From Aricia agestis (lineage: Eukaryota > Arthropoda > Insecta > Lepidoptera > Lycaenidae), in NCBI RefSeq assembly GCF_905147365.1, contig NC_056420.1, positions 10,364,001 to 10,428,000 of the forward strand: DNA of 64,000 nt. Direction: 5' to 3'. The stretch's first letter is position 1, and every line of letters starts with the position of its first letter. A model generated the notes under the pieces. It saw nothing but the letters and a program-made list of their open reading frames with translations, was not told the origin of the DNA and made no database searches. A program made the position numbers and the translations under genes. Positions 46,340 to 58,673 of this stretch are shown piece after piece.

Positions 46340-47166
46340 GATACCTCGATCGAGGCATGAGAATTGGCCCCCAACATCGTCCAGTGTCGGCATCCAACTG
46401 TCGGTTACTCCTAAGTTTTTTTGATTCGAGTTTACGAGGATATCATATTGTCTAGTATAACGAAACGCACAGCATACATTGTTCATGCATCTCATCACTT
46501 ACCACTTGACAATACTTGGTAATAAGTGGGTTCGGTGGTCACCACCAACGGTTACGCTCCAATATTAGTATTAAATCACCTAACATTGCATATATCTTTG
46601 TATAAATGCATATATGTAAATGTTACATGTTTAAACACATTATTGAATTTAGAATTTTTATGAAAAAAATAAATATCCGTATTTCAAATATATCTGCTTT
46701 TGTTTTATTTTTCTGTTAATAGTCATTACTTATAATATTGATTTAGAGTGCAGTAGGAAATCAATATTAAAAGCATAAGATACAGTAGTAGATAATGGGG
46801 CGCCAGTGCTGGATTGAACTAAAACATAGTATCTACATCCAACAGCTGTATATCTACTTAACATGCTAACACTAGCACTAGTGTTAAAATATTGGCGCCT
46901 ACTACTGAATCAGAATAAAATATAAATAAATCATCTAAATATACTCTCCACAAAATGGGACGCTCTTAAGTGCAAATTAATAATTGTCTTTTTAATAACA
47001 AGACGTCGCAATCTCAATACTCGCATACCGACCCGAATGAAATCCCAAAACAAAGTGTTCCCGTATCTCGAAAATCCAAAGCATTTCCTGGTAATGATTC
47101 ACTGGATCCAAACAGCTGACTCTGAACACTGGAACGTAGACGTGTCGTCATGAGGGGGGAGGGATC

Positions 47167-47261
47167 TATTTAAGAATCAGCGTCACTCATTCATAATTTG
47201 GCCACTATACGGTTGTAGCGCGCTCGGTCTGCACGTTTAGTTGTTCAGTTCAGTGTACAAA
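47167..47261 (+). promoter_or_regulatory. Core promoter and 5' UTR of gene at 47,262
   Basis: A TATA-like TATTTAAG sits at 47167-47174. About 25 bases later is a TCATA initiator-like site near 47191. Then comes a ~65-70 nt leader without ATG, ending CAAAATGAG, which is a good insect start context. The arrangement is ordinary for an insect Pol II promoter. It is inferred from motifs only. Confidence 0.45.
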
Positions 47262-47318
47262 ATGAGTGGGAATTTCCTTACTATACCCAGTGATGAAAAC
47301 ATCAAGCGTCGGTCTAGG
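47262..47318 (+). CDS. First coding exon of an unidentified gene
   Basis: The ATG at 47262 is followed by 19 codons (MSGNFLTIPSDENIKRRSR) and a perfect donor, AGG|GTAAGT, in phase 0. The leader, start context, TATA-like box and donor together make this a believable first exon. I do not recognise the product. The basic end (KRRSR) could belong to a DNA- or membrane-associated protein, but that is not evidence of function. Later exons are not clearly visible; a weak candidate is at 50,708. Confidence 0.5.
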
Positions 47319-47651
47319 GTAAGTACAAATTACAATAGTTGTTAGACTAAACTGGTGGTTAGGGCCAAAGTTTTTGTTCGTAGTTTAAAACTAATATGTT
47401 TTGCTAAAACAATAAAAAGTTATTTGGAAAGGTTAGTTTTTGAGAAAAACTCCACTAAGTTAACGTGATGGGTACTTATAATTTGATTAATTAAAATTAT
47501 ATTTTTAAAAATAAAATACAGTCTAAAAATGTCGCTCGCACTTACTGAAAAAAGTGTAGGTATAAACTTTTATGAAAGAATTTTTAGTAGTGTTACGCAT
47601 TTAAACTTTGGAATTTGCTACCTTTTTGATTTCTTGATAGTATAGCCTATT

Positions 47652-47873
47652 ATATAGGTCTACCAGAATCTGATGGCAAATTTTGATGGCAGATTTTCAA
47701 AAAATATCCTTGATCATTGGCTAAATTTTTATATTTGCATGTTTCACACACAAAATAATCCGCTAAAGGAAAAAAAGGATCAAAAGGTTTTATTCCTATT
47801 ACCCCGGTATTGCTAAGATCAATTTATTTTCTCACTTTTTGCCATTAGATTCTAGACCTATTCTAGACCTATA
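47652..47873. mobile_element. MITE with ATAGGTCTACCAGAATCT ends, copy 2
   Basis: Same family in the opposite orientation. The right end is partly duplicated (AGACCTATTCTAGACCTATA). It lies in the putative first intron of the gene at 47,262. Confidence 0.7.
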
Positions 47874-48435
47874 CCTTATTTATTATATATTATAGTGACT
47901 GATTAAGCCTTAATGAAATTAAGCAATTGCCTTGCCTAGGGCATCACGTCTGAGGGGGCACCAGAAGAAGCACAAAAAATCCGTTCTTAGTCTCACTCTC
48001 ACGTCACCAAAAACCACACCAATAAAATTTCTAGGAAAAAAACTAATGTTTTTAGGCGGTAAAGGTTTAAAGACTGATTCTAGTTGACATACAGATAGGG
48101 GGGCCCACAGGCATGGATTGCTTAGGGCATCAAGTAGTCTAAAATCCGCCGCTGGGTGCACCCCGTCACAATATCCGCGAACCTTTGAAGCTCGCATTCT
48201 TTTGTTTTCTCGAAAATAACTTCGCGCTAACGAGACGTGTTTACCGCCGCTATTGTCAAACATCATCCATACGTCAGCTAGACAACAAAGTGATGAGCGA
48301 TTGCCAATTTTAAATAGCACGCCGGTGCCAAAACGCTTGTCATAACCCACAACCGCCGTTTGTTCCGTCGGCTTCGAGTATCAAAGTCCGTCGGTCGCTG
48401 TTTTTTATTAAGTAGGTACTACGAATAATAAAAAC

Positions 48436-48615
48436 TAAGCCCGGGCGCGCACTAGCGGCCAGGCCGCAGCGACCAGGTCGCGGCGGCCATCGAAAGTATG
48501 GTGTGGCCGCTTTACAGCGTGCGGCCAGGTGCGCTCGGTCTATGGCGGTTTCATACTAAGGTATATAATCTCGATGGCCGCCGCGACTTGGCCGCTAGTG
48601 CGCGTCCGGGCTTAG
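48436..48615. mobile_element. GC-rich fold-back MITE
   Basis: TAAGCCCGGGCGCGCACTAG and GGTCGCGGCGGCCATCGA face TCGATGGCCGCCGCGACTTG and CTAGTGCGCGTCCGGGCTTA. Confidence 0.8.
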
Positions 48616-48757
48616 GAAACGTAACTTCCATACTATTACCGTTCCTTTCAAACTGTCATATAACGTCAGCCTGATACCGCTCAAGGCCACCTAAATATTT
48701 ATTTTATTTATTTATTTTATTATTAGGTAGGTAGGTATATTTTTTTTTCTTATGAAT

Positions 48758-48960
48758 AAAGGTGCAAGTTGTAAGCCGGCTACATGAAGCGGCAGCAGAC
48801 GACGTGTCGTCGCGACACTATGTATTTCTATGAAAAGTGTCGCTAGCTTCGTGTCGCTAGCTGCGGAGGGTATTTCATAGAAATACATAGAAACCAGTAG
48901 TGTCGCGACGACACGTCGTCTGCCGCCGCTTCATGTAGCCGGCTTACAACTTGTACCTTA
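48758..48960. mobile_element. Fold-back MITE
   Basis: AAGGTGCAAGTTGTAAGCCG, GCAGACGACGTGTCGTCGCG and ATGTATTTCTATGAAA are repeated as the reverse complement around GTCGCTAGC repeats. Confidence 0.8.
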
Positions 48961-49204
48961 AAATGTAAGCAAAATAACAGTCATGTATGTAAAACTACGT
49001 TTGCAGTTGTTCTAACTCGACGAAAAGAATAAAACTTTCACGTATGAAAGTAGACAGTACACTTTCTCACCTACCCTACAAAAAAGATGACGGAGTACGA
49101 TTTATCGTTACCAAATATAGTTAAAAAATCAGTCAAGTGCGTGTTTTTTGTATGGGATGCCCCTTATCTATTTATTTTATTTTAATTGTATTATTAAATA
49201 GTAC

Positions 49205-49558
49205 CCGGATGACCGAGCTTTGCTCGGTATAGCAAACACTCATTGACTTCGTATTACTTAATAACGCCATCTGCTGGTCGTTAAAACAATTAGTTGCTCA
49301 CATAATAGTATTATTATTCGCCAATAGATGTCAGGAAGAGTCATATTTTTCAGTTTATCGATTATCGATAAAACACGAATAAAAAGACATTTTCTGAGAA
49401 TGATTCCTAGCTAGATCGATTTATCGGCCCCGAAACCCCCTATATACTAAAATACATGAAAATCGTTGGAGCCGATTCCGAGATTCAAATTATATATAAA
49501 TAAATAAATAAATAAATAAATAAATATATACAAGAATTGCTCGTTTAAAGATATAAGA
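49205..49558 (-). mobile_element. Helitron family B copy, longer form
   Basis: On the minus strand it starts A|TCTTATATCTTTAAACGAG, has a TAAA microsatellite (about 49,492-49,530) in place of the TA run, and ends at the CCGAGCAAAGCTCGG hairpin. It holds ~130 bp absent from the copies at 27,326 and 57,240. The terminal CTAG is changed. Confidence 0.7.
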
Positions 49559-50707
49559 TTAAAGTACACATAATATTATAATAATTGAGGATTTTGTAAA
49601 AATTTCAAGAGTCTACATGTTTCCATTATAAGTAGATTACGAGCCAAAAAGGACAAAAAAAATCATGTTTGTTGTATAGGAGTGCCTCTTAACTATTAAT
49701 TTTATTTTGATTAAAGCAGCACCAGAAAAACACAATCTGTAAAAATTTCAGAAGTCGAGCTATAGCGGTTCTTGAGGCACAGCAGCCTGGGGACAGACAG
49801 ACAGACGGACAGACATCGAAGTCTCGGTAATAGGGTCCCGTTTTTACCCTTTGAGTACGGAACCCTAAAAAAGATTGTCCAAAACATTTTGTTTAGCAAA
49901 TAATCGGTCTTACCCATACTTCTTTGTAATTTAAAGGGCTAGATAAAAATAAATGGCTAATTGATCAAGCGATTCGGACACGCGGCCTCAGAGTGCTATT
50001 TCAATATTTGGCAGTGACCGATGCACACTACAAACTATAATTCATTCATTCAGAGAGTTTAAGAGACAATAATTCATTCATAATCTACATTTTCTGTCAA
50101 ATCGTGAGTGAAATATCATCTGTCATCGGATATTTTAGCTTCGCGTTTCTGAAGTCGATCGTTTATCATAGACACTATCGATCAATAATGACTTGTAGGA
50201 CTTTACTCGCTAATTTTGTTGCGCAGGATTTTGTTTATGGCGTAGGACATGTACGAAAAAATGTCTTTTCCCAAACACAAAGTATCACGGTTCTAAATTC
50301 CATATAATATCTACTTTTATAAATTTCATAAATTATTATTAGTTCAGCCGCTTATGTAAAAAGAAAATAAATAGGCAAAATAAAAAATTGTATTAAAACT
50401 TTACCAATTTTCTTCGTGATTCTTTCTTTCTATTCTTAATTTAGTCCAATAGATGAAAAGTAGGTTAGTTCTTGGTTTAACGAGATAATCCGTATTAACT
50501 TTAATCCAATGTATTACGTATTATATGGACTATTAAGTAACATGAGACTGCTGAAAAGTGAAAACGCTGACTTAGCACGTGGGCTAAGCCCTCTAATAGT
50601 AGGGGAGGGAGGGAGGGAGAGAGGGAACTCGAGCGTCATAGAGACCTAGTAGGTTTTTTACATTAGATAAAACTGATTTAAAAAAATAAGAGTGTTTTTC
50701 ATTTCAG

Positions 50708-50779
50708 CGGTGGGTTCAGAAACTGCAGCCATTTGAAAGTTTTGAAAAACAAAATATATTCAGAAAATTGCTTATTTAG
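50708..50779 (+). CDS. Tentative second exon of the gene at 47,262
   Basis: A pyrimidine-rich acceptor (TTTTTCATTTCAG) precedes a phase-0 frame reading RWVQKLQPFESFEKQN and on to a TAG at 50777-50779. Joined to the exon at 47,262 this would make only 42 codons. The last ~12 nt, including the stop, belong to the left arm of the fold-back element starting about 50,766, so the exon may have been cut short by that insertion. It could equally be a chance reading. Confidence 0.25.
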   Translation, partial: RWVQKLQPFESFEKQNIFRKLLI

Positions 50780-52137
50780 GTAAATTATAAATATATTTTA
50801 GACAACAACAATCATTTAGTTTAGTGCAAAATAAAATATCTGCGAAGCTTAGTTAGGAAAATATGAAGCTTTATTTTTTATATTTTAAAATGTCCCTACA
50901 GGCTTACTTGCTCAGTGCTTTTTAAGAGCCCATATGACCCTAACTTGACTACATACTTTGACCTAGATCTCAAAATCTGTAAGGTCTAGAAAACTGATTT
51001 TTTGACACAAGTAACTTCAGTTCATAAATATTAAATGCTCAAGACGAAAACACGATTACTCAAAAAATGCTCGATAGTTTCTTTTTTACAAAAAACCTTG
51101 TTTTAGACACATTTTTGCTTGGATCTTAGAAGTTTGCTGTCTTTTCTTTAATATTTTTTAATATCTAAAAAGGTATTGATAAAACCTAAATTTGCTCAAA
51201 ACACTTTTTTCATAATCATTATAGTTCGTCTTTTATTGGAGTAAAACTAACTCGGCGATGATTCCGCGCCGTCCTTTTTCACCTGGCATATGAAAGACGG
51301 GCGTGAGTGTGAAGAGAGAAGGACGATGTTTGATTTTTAGAGTCAGGTGAGCTCTTAAGGAAGCTTCTTTGGGGTATACTAAATATCTGACAGATCCGAT
51401 GACATTTCAATATTTAAAAAAAAGTTAACCCACCACGTGAGAAATCTGATTTATATACCTTGATAACTAGACACATGTCGCCCATGCCGGAAGCCTATAT
51501 TATAAGCTTAATCTGACATGCTCGAGCTTGTACCGAAATCTCCTCTTTCCCTCCCCAACTATAAGGGTCAATTAACATGGCCAGACTAGGCCATTAAAAA
51601 CTTAACTTTATTATTACACAAGGTAACCTACATTTAATACGGATTCTCAGACTTGCCGCCCGCGGTGTTGTTTACATGTATTTTCAAAATATTTCTTACT
51701 ACCTACTTAATTTAACCTGGCAGATGCAAAACAGCTGATACAGATTAATATCATGCTACTAATATTTGGGGAGGGGAAGAGGGGATTTCGGGATAAGCTC
51801 GAGCGTGTCAGATTAAGCTTGTATAGGCTGTCTAGTTATCATGGTATAAAAATCAGATTTCTCACGTGGTGGGTTAAAAAAATTTGTTTTTAAATATTGA
51901 AATGTCATCGGATCTGTCAGATTAAGATAGGGGATGTTACGCATACCCCAAAGAAGCTTCTATATAAAGCGCTGACGATTCTAAGGTTAGGTAAGCATGT
52001 AGGGACATTTAAAAAAAAAAATAATGGTTCTTAATTTCCTAAATAAGCTTCGCAGATATTTTATTTTGCACTAAACTAAATGAGTTAGTCCTTGTTGTCT
52101 AAAATATATTTACAATTTACCTAAATAAGCAATTTGC
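50766..52137. mobile_element. 1.4 kb fold-back element
   Basis: Outer arms 50,766-50,905 and ~51,995-52,137 (TTGCTTATTTAGGTAAATT, ATATCTGCGAAGCTTA, ATGTCCCTAC). Inner arms 51,356-51,575 and 51,766-51,962 (GAAGCTTCTTTGGGGTA, ATCCGATGACATTTCAATAT, CCCACCACGTGAGAAATCTG). About 450 bp (50,906-51,355) in the left half has no partner on the right, so the right arm has a deletion or the left an insertion. No ORF is seen. Confidence 0.75.
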
Positions 52138-52724
52138 CTAAATGATAAAAAATTTGCCTAAATCATAATCGATTCAGCTTTTTACCCGTGAAAAATACCC
52201 ACGTGTGAAAAATACATACGTAACAGATAGTACTGGTAATTTAGCCCTAGTTCTTTAACAAATAACGAAACGCCATCTATTAAGAAAACAAAATACTATC
52301 TTTAAGGCGAGTTTACGCTAACGCTCTAGGACATTTTCTCAATGGGTAGAGCATGCTGATGACAAAAACCGAGGCTATGTTGTTTCACACCGGCTAAATA
52401 CAGATGGCTTTCGGATGTTAGTAAATAAGCTAAAAGCATATTTAGTCGCTGTTATGCATTTGTGTATATTTTAGTATTAACCCATAAAAAATGTTGAGTT
52501 ATGAATGCAGTCTTTTCTAAAATATGATCTAAAGAACATAATTGCACTCATAATTAGAGTTGCCAGATGTCCGGTATTTATGCGTACAGTCCGGTAAAAA
52601 ATAAAAGGTCATACCGGACAGAATAATGTCCGGTATTTTGAGAAAAGTCGGTACTACTGATACCTAGTTTTAGGTGGTTTTAATTTTTACAAGATCCTAC
52701 CTTTATTTCATTAAGTAAGTTGTA

Positions 52725-53046
52725 GTTTTTTTTTTATAAGATAAGGGGGCAAACGGGTCACCTGATGGAAAGCAACTTCCGTCGCCCATGGACACTCGCA
52801 GCATCAGAAGAGCTGCAGGTGCGTTGCCGGCCTTTTAAGAGGGAATAGGGTAATAGGGGAAGGTAGGGATGGAAAGGGAACGGAATAAGGGAGGGTAGGG
52901 AAGGGAATAGGATAGGGGATTGGGCCTCCGGTAAACACACTCGCTCGGCGAAACACAGCGCAAGCGCTGTTTCACGCCGGTTTTCTGTGAGGACGTGGTA
53001 TTTCCCCGGTCGAGCCGGCCCATTTGTGCCGAAGCATGGCTCTCCC
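52725..53046 (-). mobile_element. GC-rich SINE-like repeat
   Basis: Full-length copy with a poly-T start (the tail, on the plus strand) and GGCTCTCCCA at the end. It has an expanded GGAATAGG/GGGAAGG middle. Confidence 0.8.
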
Positions 53047-53344
53047 ACTAAATATAGTTTAATATAATATAAAAATACTTTCTCAAAATTAGCATTTAGC
53101 GCAATAATAATATAAAATTCTGTATCTTTGCGACCTACCATTCCAATAGACCCCCCCCCCCCCCCCCATTTGGGGTTGTCCGGTAACGGTAATAATTTCA
53201 CCCGCCCGCTCAAGTACATTTTAACGAATGCCTAGTTTCTAACGGTCCTTACTCCTTGACAGCAGTTGAGCTAATTATCAGAGTTGTTGATTGGGTAATG
53301 TTTTGAAATTAGCCAATAAATAGTTCTATAAATCAATAATTATT

Positions 53345-53598
53345 AATCCATACATCCATTCTAATTATCCATACTTCGCCATCCATAATTCGAAAGTGTG
53401 TCGGTCTCTCTGTCCGTCCGTCCGTATGTCTGTCTGTTATCTCTTCACGGCCCAACCGCTGAACCATTTTGCTGCAATTTGGTATGGAGATACTATGAGT
53501 CCCGGGAAAGGACATAGGATACTTTTCATCCCGGAAAAATGTACGGTTCCCACGCGGTAAACGAGTTTTGGCGCAACGGAGTTGCGGGCGTCATCTAG
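53345..53598 (+). mobile_element. Helitron family A copy with expanded GTCY run
   Basis: Contains CGAAAGTGTGTCGGTCTCTC and an extended GTCC/GTCT run, then the standard core and hairpin. It ends GTCATCTAG|T at 53595-53598. Directly after it comes a TA-flanked fold-back element. Confidence 0.75.
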
Positions 53599-53620
53599 TA
53601 TAAATATGTACAATACTATA

Positions 53621-53881
53621 CAGTGTGTAACAAAAATAAGTGATAATACTTTAGGGTGTGTACGTGTTCCTTGTAGAGAGTACACTGTGAAAGTAGCAGC
53701 GCTGAAAGACGAAAATTGTTTTTCACATTTGTATGGGCAAGGGCCCGAGCGTCACGAGTTTCTCCATACAAAAGTGAAAAAAATTTTGGTCTTTCAGCGC
53801 TGCTACTTTCACAGTGAACTCTCTACAAAGAATACGTACACACCCTAAAGTATTATCACTAATTATTTTTGTTACACCCTG
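53621..53881. mobile_element. Fold-back MITE, CAGGGTGTAAC family, copy 2
   Basis: 261 bp, flanked by TA, with the same arms as the copy at 529. It sits 22 bp after the end of a family A Helitron. Confidence 0.8.
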
Positions 53882-54467
53882 TATAAGTAAATATTAAATA
53901 TGAATTATAAAAATGATTTTAAAAATTTATTAATCTCTCTAAAACTCGGGAATGGCTGAGCCGATTTGGCTACTTTTAGTCTTGAAATATTCGTGGAAAT
54001 CTTGGGAAGGTTTATATTACGAGGAAAGTGATTTAGTTCACGGTCATCAAGTTCTTAATATTGAAATGGTTTAACACAGTTTAAGAAGAGGTGAATTCTT
54101 GATCGAGTTTCAAATATTATATCGGTCCTGGCACGATTAAAAATAATTCATAAGCTAGCGCCATCTCAGAACTATAAATCCATGAATCACTCTAAAAGTT
54201 CTAATGAAAACTCGGAGTGATATACAATTTTAATTTCCCCTACTGTTTCCGTCGTTTGATATCATTTTAGATTTATATTTTATGTTTCCTCTTCAGAAAT
54301 AAATGTTGTGACACACATTTTTAAGCCACATACTCCGCCAAAACGACCGATCCAAAGCATTTACTGACATATTATATATTAAGAGTTAGCCAAAGGGTCA
54401 GGGGACAGCCTAATATTAGACTTAAAGCCTAATATAATACAATTCACAAAAGTATATTTGCTCTTTC

Positions 54468-54553
54468 ATCGCTGCTACTTTCATCGTGAAAGCTCTATAA
54501 GAAACGTAAATACACTAAACTCTAAAGTATTATAAGTTTGTTTTGTTACACCT
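54468..54553. repeat. Fragment of the CAGGGTGTAAC MITE
   Basis: TCGCTGCTACTTTCATCGTG through TCTAAAGTATTATAAG to GTTACACC. Diverged half copy. Confidence 0.55.
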
Positions 54554-55155
54554 TTTTCTTTTTTTATGGTACAATCTAGAAAAAAAATCTGCTCATAAAA
54601 ATAACGAAGGTCTGGCCCTTTTTTCTCTGTGTATCAGCTGAGCTAACTGACAACATACAGGCCAAGGCCAGCTGGCGATACACACTTGAATTGTAAAAAA
54701 AGAAAATTTTTATGCAATTGTTTTGACGATTAATTGGACCAGTTTTGTTTAGAGTCCCAATGGATGAATTTTTACATCTGAGTCAGTGTTGAATCTTGAA
54801 AACACCAAAAACCAATAAAACTGCAATATTTTCATATAGAGGCAACACCAACATAGACAGTAAACAAAAAGTTTGTTCGACGTTTGACAACGTTTCTTAT
54901 TATATATTCAGTATGGCGTCTGCAAAATGTCCGATTTTGGTCGGATTATTTACTACATTTGCTAGTAGCGCCCTCTGCTCCAACCTTCGTTGTCATCCAA
55001 TTCCCTATTATGTTATCATCAGCCTGTGGCTGTATAATATTGTCCACAATATCGTCCATCTATCAGGTCGCAATGTTTCCTATACTAAGTTTATCACGAA
55101 TGACGAAATGCACCAGCAAACATCTAGCAACTGTCTTGTTTGCAACTGCAAAGAA

Positions 55156-55320
55156 AGTACCATCGCATAATTCGATTCATAGGCAGATGGTGGACCAAAG
55201 TCGTTTGATTGTATTATGTCAATTTAATATTAGTCGGATCTGTTGGCTGGAGTTGACATAACGCGACCAAATTACGAAGGTCCGCCATTTGCCTATGAAT
55301 CAACTTCTCTGATAGTACTT
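55156..55320. mobile_element. MITE ending TGCCTAT...ATCAACTTCT, best copy
   Basis: GATTCATAGGCAGATGGTGG and GTCCGCCATTTGCCTATGAA are inverted. The body contains GGAGTTGACATAACGCGACC. Confidence 0.7.
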
Positions 55321-56644
55321 TCCTCGTTCGTCGATAATAAAAACAACGCCAACCAAGCTGTGGACGAGATCAAACAAAACAGAATCCAAATAAACATCGC
55401 TCAGAAATCATCAAAAGTTACAAACAAATTCTGATCGATCAGGCAACTCGTACGGAAATAACCAGGAATGTAATTAAACGGCTAAGTGATTCATATTCGT
55501 ACTGACGCGAGCAATGACTATAGCCAGGAATGTGGGGTAAAATTAGTTTACGTTGTAATGATCACGTAGGTTATAAGCGAAATAGAAATATCAGATTTTG
55601 TATCGGCAGTCTAGTTCAAACTGGAATATTGACAATAATGATTGCATGGTATATATTTTATGTTGTATCTAAAATGTAAATAAAATTTAAAAAATGAGTG
55701 CATTTCAACACGTTACAAAAATGTTATGACAAATGTAAAAGACAAATAAATGTGTAATAAACGACATAGGTACATAAAATATAGTACTTGGCACACCTCA
55801 CCTTCCGACACATATAATCGTACTATGTCTTAAATGTAGCGGCATCTTTAAGGCTTAGCTATCGATTTTAATAATAAATCGATTCGAAAGATTAAAAAAA
55901 GTTTCAGTGCGATATACCTATTACCTATATAGGCAAAGAGAAAAAAGTTTTGACTTTAAAGCTAAACTAAAGTTAATGCGAGAAATTGGAAAGTAAACGC
56001 CAAAATGCGTTGAAATTTTTACTTGATGTATAAAAACAAAATTACAGAAAAATTGTTTTGCTCAAAACATCGCAACAATCTCAAATTCCTAGCATACACT
56101 ACTAAGATCTTTTAGCGGACATCATAGACAAAGCATCAACACTGTTATACAACTATACATTACAATGTCAAAGGCAATTGGCCGGCAGCCAGCTGACTGG
56201 CTATTGTGAAAATTTCACGTAAACATCGGTTTTCGCAGTGTTAAGGTTACAACAGATGAAAAACTGTTAAACATTTCCTTCCTTTTCGAATTAAAATAAT
56301 ATTTACTCGCATCTGTTGGCAGTTCTTTAGGAATCTCTGAGAGATGAGAAAATGGGATTAAATATATTTGCATAGTTTTAAATAAATATTTCCACGCCTT
56401 AGAGGCAAAAATTGTGAACTATAAAAAAAAAATAAGAACATTGTAACCAATTTCTTGGAAATAAAGACTTACTTACTTACTAAAAATACGTAAGTCTTCA
56501 ATATAATATCTAATATTATGTCTATCTGTGATATCTACAATGTAGCACCACAAACTACGAATAATAAATAGTTTTTATTATTCGTAGACCACAAATCACA
56601 ATAGACATTGTGGTAGCACTATGAAGGCAACAATAAGTAATTAG

Positions 56645-56961
56645 GTTTTTTTTTTATGAAAGAAGGAGGCAAACGAGCAAATGGGTCACCTGATAGAAAG
56701 CAACTTCCATCGCCCATGGACACTCGCAGCATCAGAAGAGTTGCAGGTGCGTTGACGGCCTTTTAATAGGGAATAGGGTAATAGGGGAGGGTAGGGATGG
56801 GTAGGGAAGGGAATAGGGGAGGATAGGGAAGGGAATTGGGCCACCGGTAAACTCACTCACTCGGCGAAACACAGCGCAAGCGCTGTTTCACGCTGGTTTT
56901 CTGTGAGAACGTGGTATTTCTTCGGTCGAGCCGGCCCATTCGTGCCGAAGCATGGCTCTCC
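56645..56961 (-). mobile_element. GC-rich SINE-like repeat inside a larger TIR element
   Basis: Full-length copy within the 2 kb element at 55,694-57,706, so it inserted later than that element. Confidence 0.8.
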
Positions 56962-57239
56962 GACGTATAAAGGTTCTCGAAACTTAACAATAAATATAAT
57001 TGTTAAAAAATTCCCATACTGAATGGAAAGTGTCATTGTGATATTTATAAGTTAACGCTCGAATTAGAATCACGTCACCTCTTTCATTTTTCTTATGAAT
57101 GAAAGAGAAGACATGACATTTTAACAAGCTGTTAACACTAACAGACGTTGGTGAAATTGGGGCTTAGCATTATTTTAGCCCCTGGAAGGACAAGGCATAT
57201 TTTATCACGAAAAATGTACCTTCTCGCGCGGTAAATAAA

Positions 57240-57433
57240 TCTTATATCTTTAAACGAGCAATTCTTGTATATATATAATTGGAATCTCGGAATCGGCTCC
57301 AACGATTTTCATGAAATTTAGTATATAGGGGGTTTCGGGGGCGATAAATCGATCTAGCTAGGAATCAGTTTTAGAAAATGTCATTTTATTTGTGTTTTAT
57401 CGAATACCGAGCAAAGCTCGGTCAAATAGCTAG
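57240..57433 (+). mobile_element. Helitron family B copy nested in a Helitron A relic
   Basis: A|TCTTATATCTTTAAACGAG to CCGAGCAAAGCTCGG and AGCTAG|T. The bases just upstream (TTATCACGAAAAATGTACC, CGCGCGGTAAA) match the 3' half of a family A Helitron, so this copy landed inside an older one. Confidence 0.7.
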
Positions 57434-57983
57434 TTATGTTAAAGAAAGCAACATTATGTAGTTAGGTATATTTCTACTTCGTACGCCGTACGCTACGAAT
57501 TCAATAAAAATATTCCAAGCTTATCCCTAATGTTTTGTCTCTCACCACATAATTACATTTATCTTAGCGAATTTACAAGACATACGATTATATGCGTCGA
57601 AGGCGAGGTGTGCCAAGTACTATATTTTATGTACCTATTGTCGTTTATTACACATTTATTTGTCTTTTACATTTGTCATAACATTTTTTGTAACATGTTA
57701 AAAATGCACTCTTTGTTAACATATTATTTACTTACATTTTAGTACTACAATATAATTTATACTTATATTATAATATGTTTTTGACCGGAAAAGAAATAAA
57801 GCAATATTATCATAATCTAACAAAATTCAATGATTATATGCTGAAGAAACAATATTTCTAAGATAAAAGCCCGAAAATGAGAAATTTAAGCGTGAAGTTA
57901 CCAAAAAATTTTCATCACCGTAAAGTCTTTACTTTATAAAATATCCAAGAGTATTTTTTAAACACTTTTATTCAATACTAAAT

Positions 57984-58207
57984 GAAGTCCGCACTCCACA
58001 ACTCCGTTGCGCCAAAATTAGTTTAACACGCGAGAACCGTACATTTTTCCAGGATAAAAAGTATACTAATTATAGTATACTTATCCTTTCCCAGGACTTA
58101 AACTATCTCCATACCTTTTAGCAAAATCGATTCAGCGGCTTGGGCTCGAAGAGGTAACAGACAGACAGGTAGGCAGACACACATTCGCATTTATAATATT
58201 AGTGTGG
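57984..58207 (-). mobile_element. Degenerate Helitron family A copy
   Basis: Minus strand. The hairpin side (CACAACTCCGTTGCGCC) and the GACAGACAGG run are recognisable, ending at TTATAATATTAGTGTGGA. The CTAG is mutated. Confidence 0.65.
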
Positions 58208-58673
58208 ATATAGTACAAATATTTCCCCCATACATATTTTTTCAAGTATTAAATAGAAAGATAAATGTAAGTTATTAAAACGTAGCACACATGCCGTTTG
58301 AAAACAATGTTGGAAATATTATGTAGAGCCTACGTTCAAAAAGATTAAAAGGGCTATAATATTCAAAGGAAATATTTGTATAGGACATAGATCGATAGCG
58401 AGTCCAGTGTTTGCTCGATTAACTTATTTATCCAGCGCTTGACTTCCCGGGAACTAATGGTCGCAAGTACTTTTATGATGTATCAAAAGAAAAAAAAACT
58501 AAATAAATAAAAAATAAAAAAAAAAGACCGCAACTGCGTTTGATATACGTTACGTTTTATGCGGATCAAATTAAAATAACGAAAGCTTCGATAAATCTTT
58601 GCCGCTTGATATTTCTTTTAAAAGAAAAACTCGGTATCAAACAAGTAACAAAACATAAACATCGACATCGACG

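Larger units (their letters stand above)
55694..57706. mobile_element. 2 kb element with ~150 bp terminal inverted repeats
   Basis: AGTGCATTT, ACAAATGTAAAAGACAAATA, TAAACGACATAGGTACATAA and TACTTGGCACACCTCACCTT near 55,694-55,840 occur as the reverse complement at 57,565-57,706. The interior has no transposase frame and carries later insertions: a GC-rich SINE (56,645) and two nested Helitrons (~57,170-57,433). Confidence 0.7.

Noticed and set aside
52758..53219. 153-residue minus-strand frame (similar short ones at 23,477 and 58,540)
   Set aside because: Runs through the GC-rich SINE-like repeat; recurs wherever that repeat occurs.
54796..55261. Overlapping 124- and 125-residue frames
   Set aside because: End inside a fold-back MITE and have no family resemblance or context.
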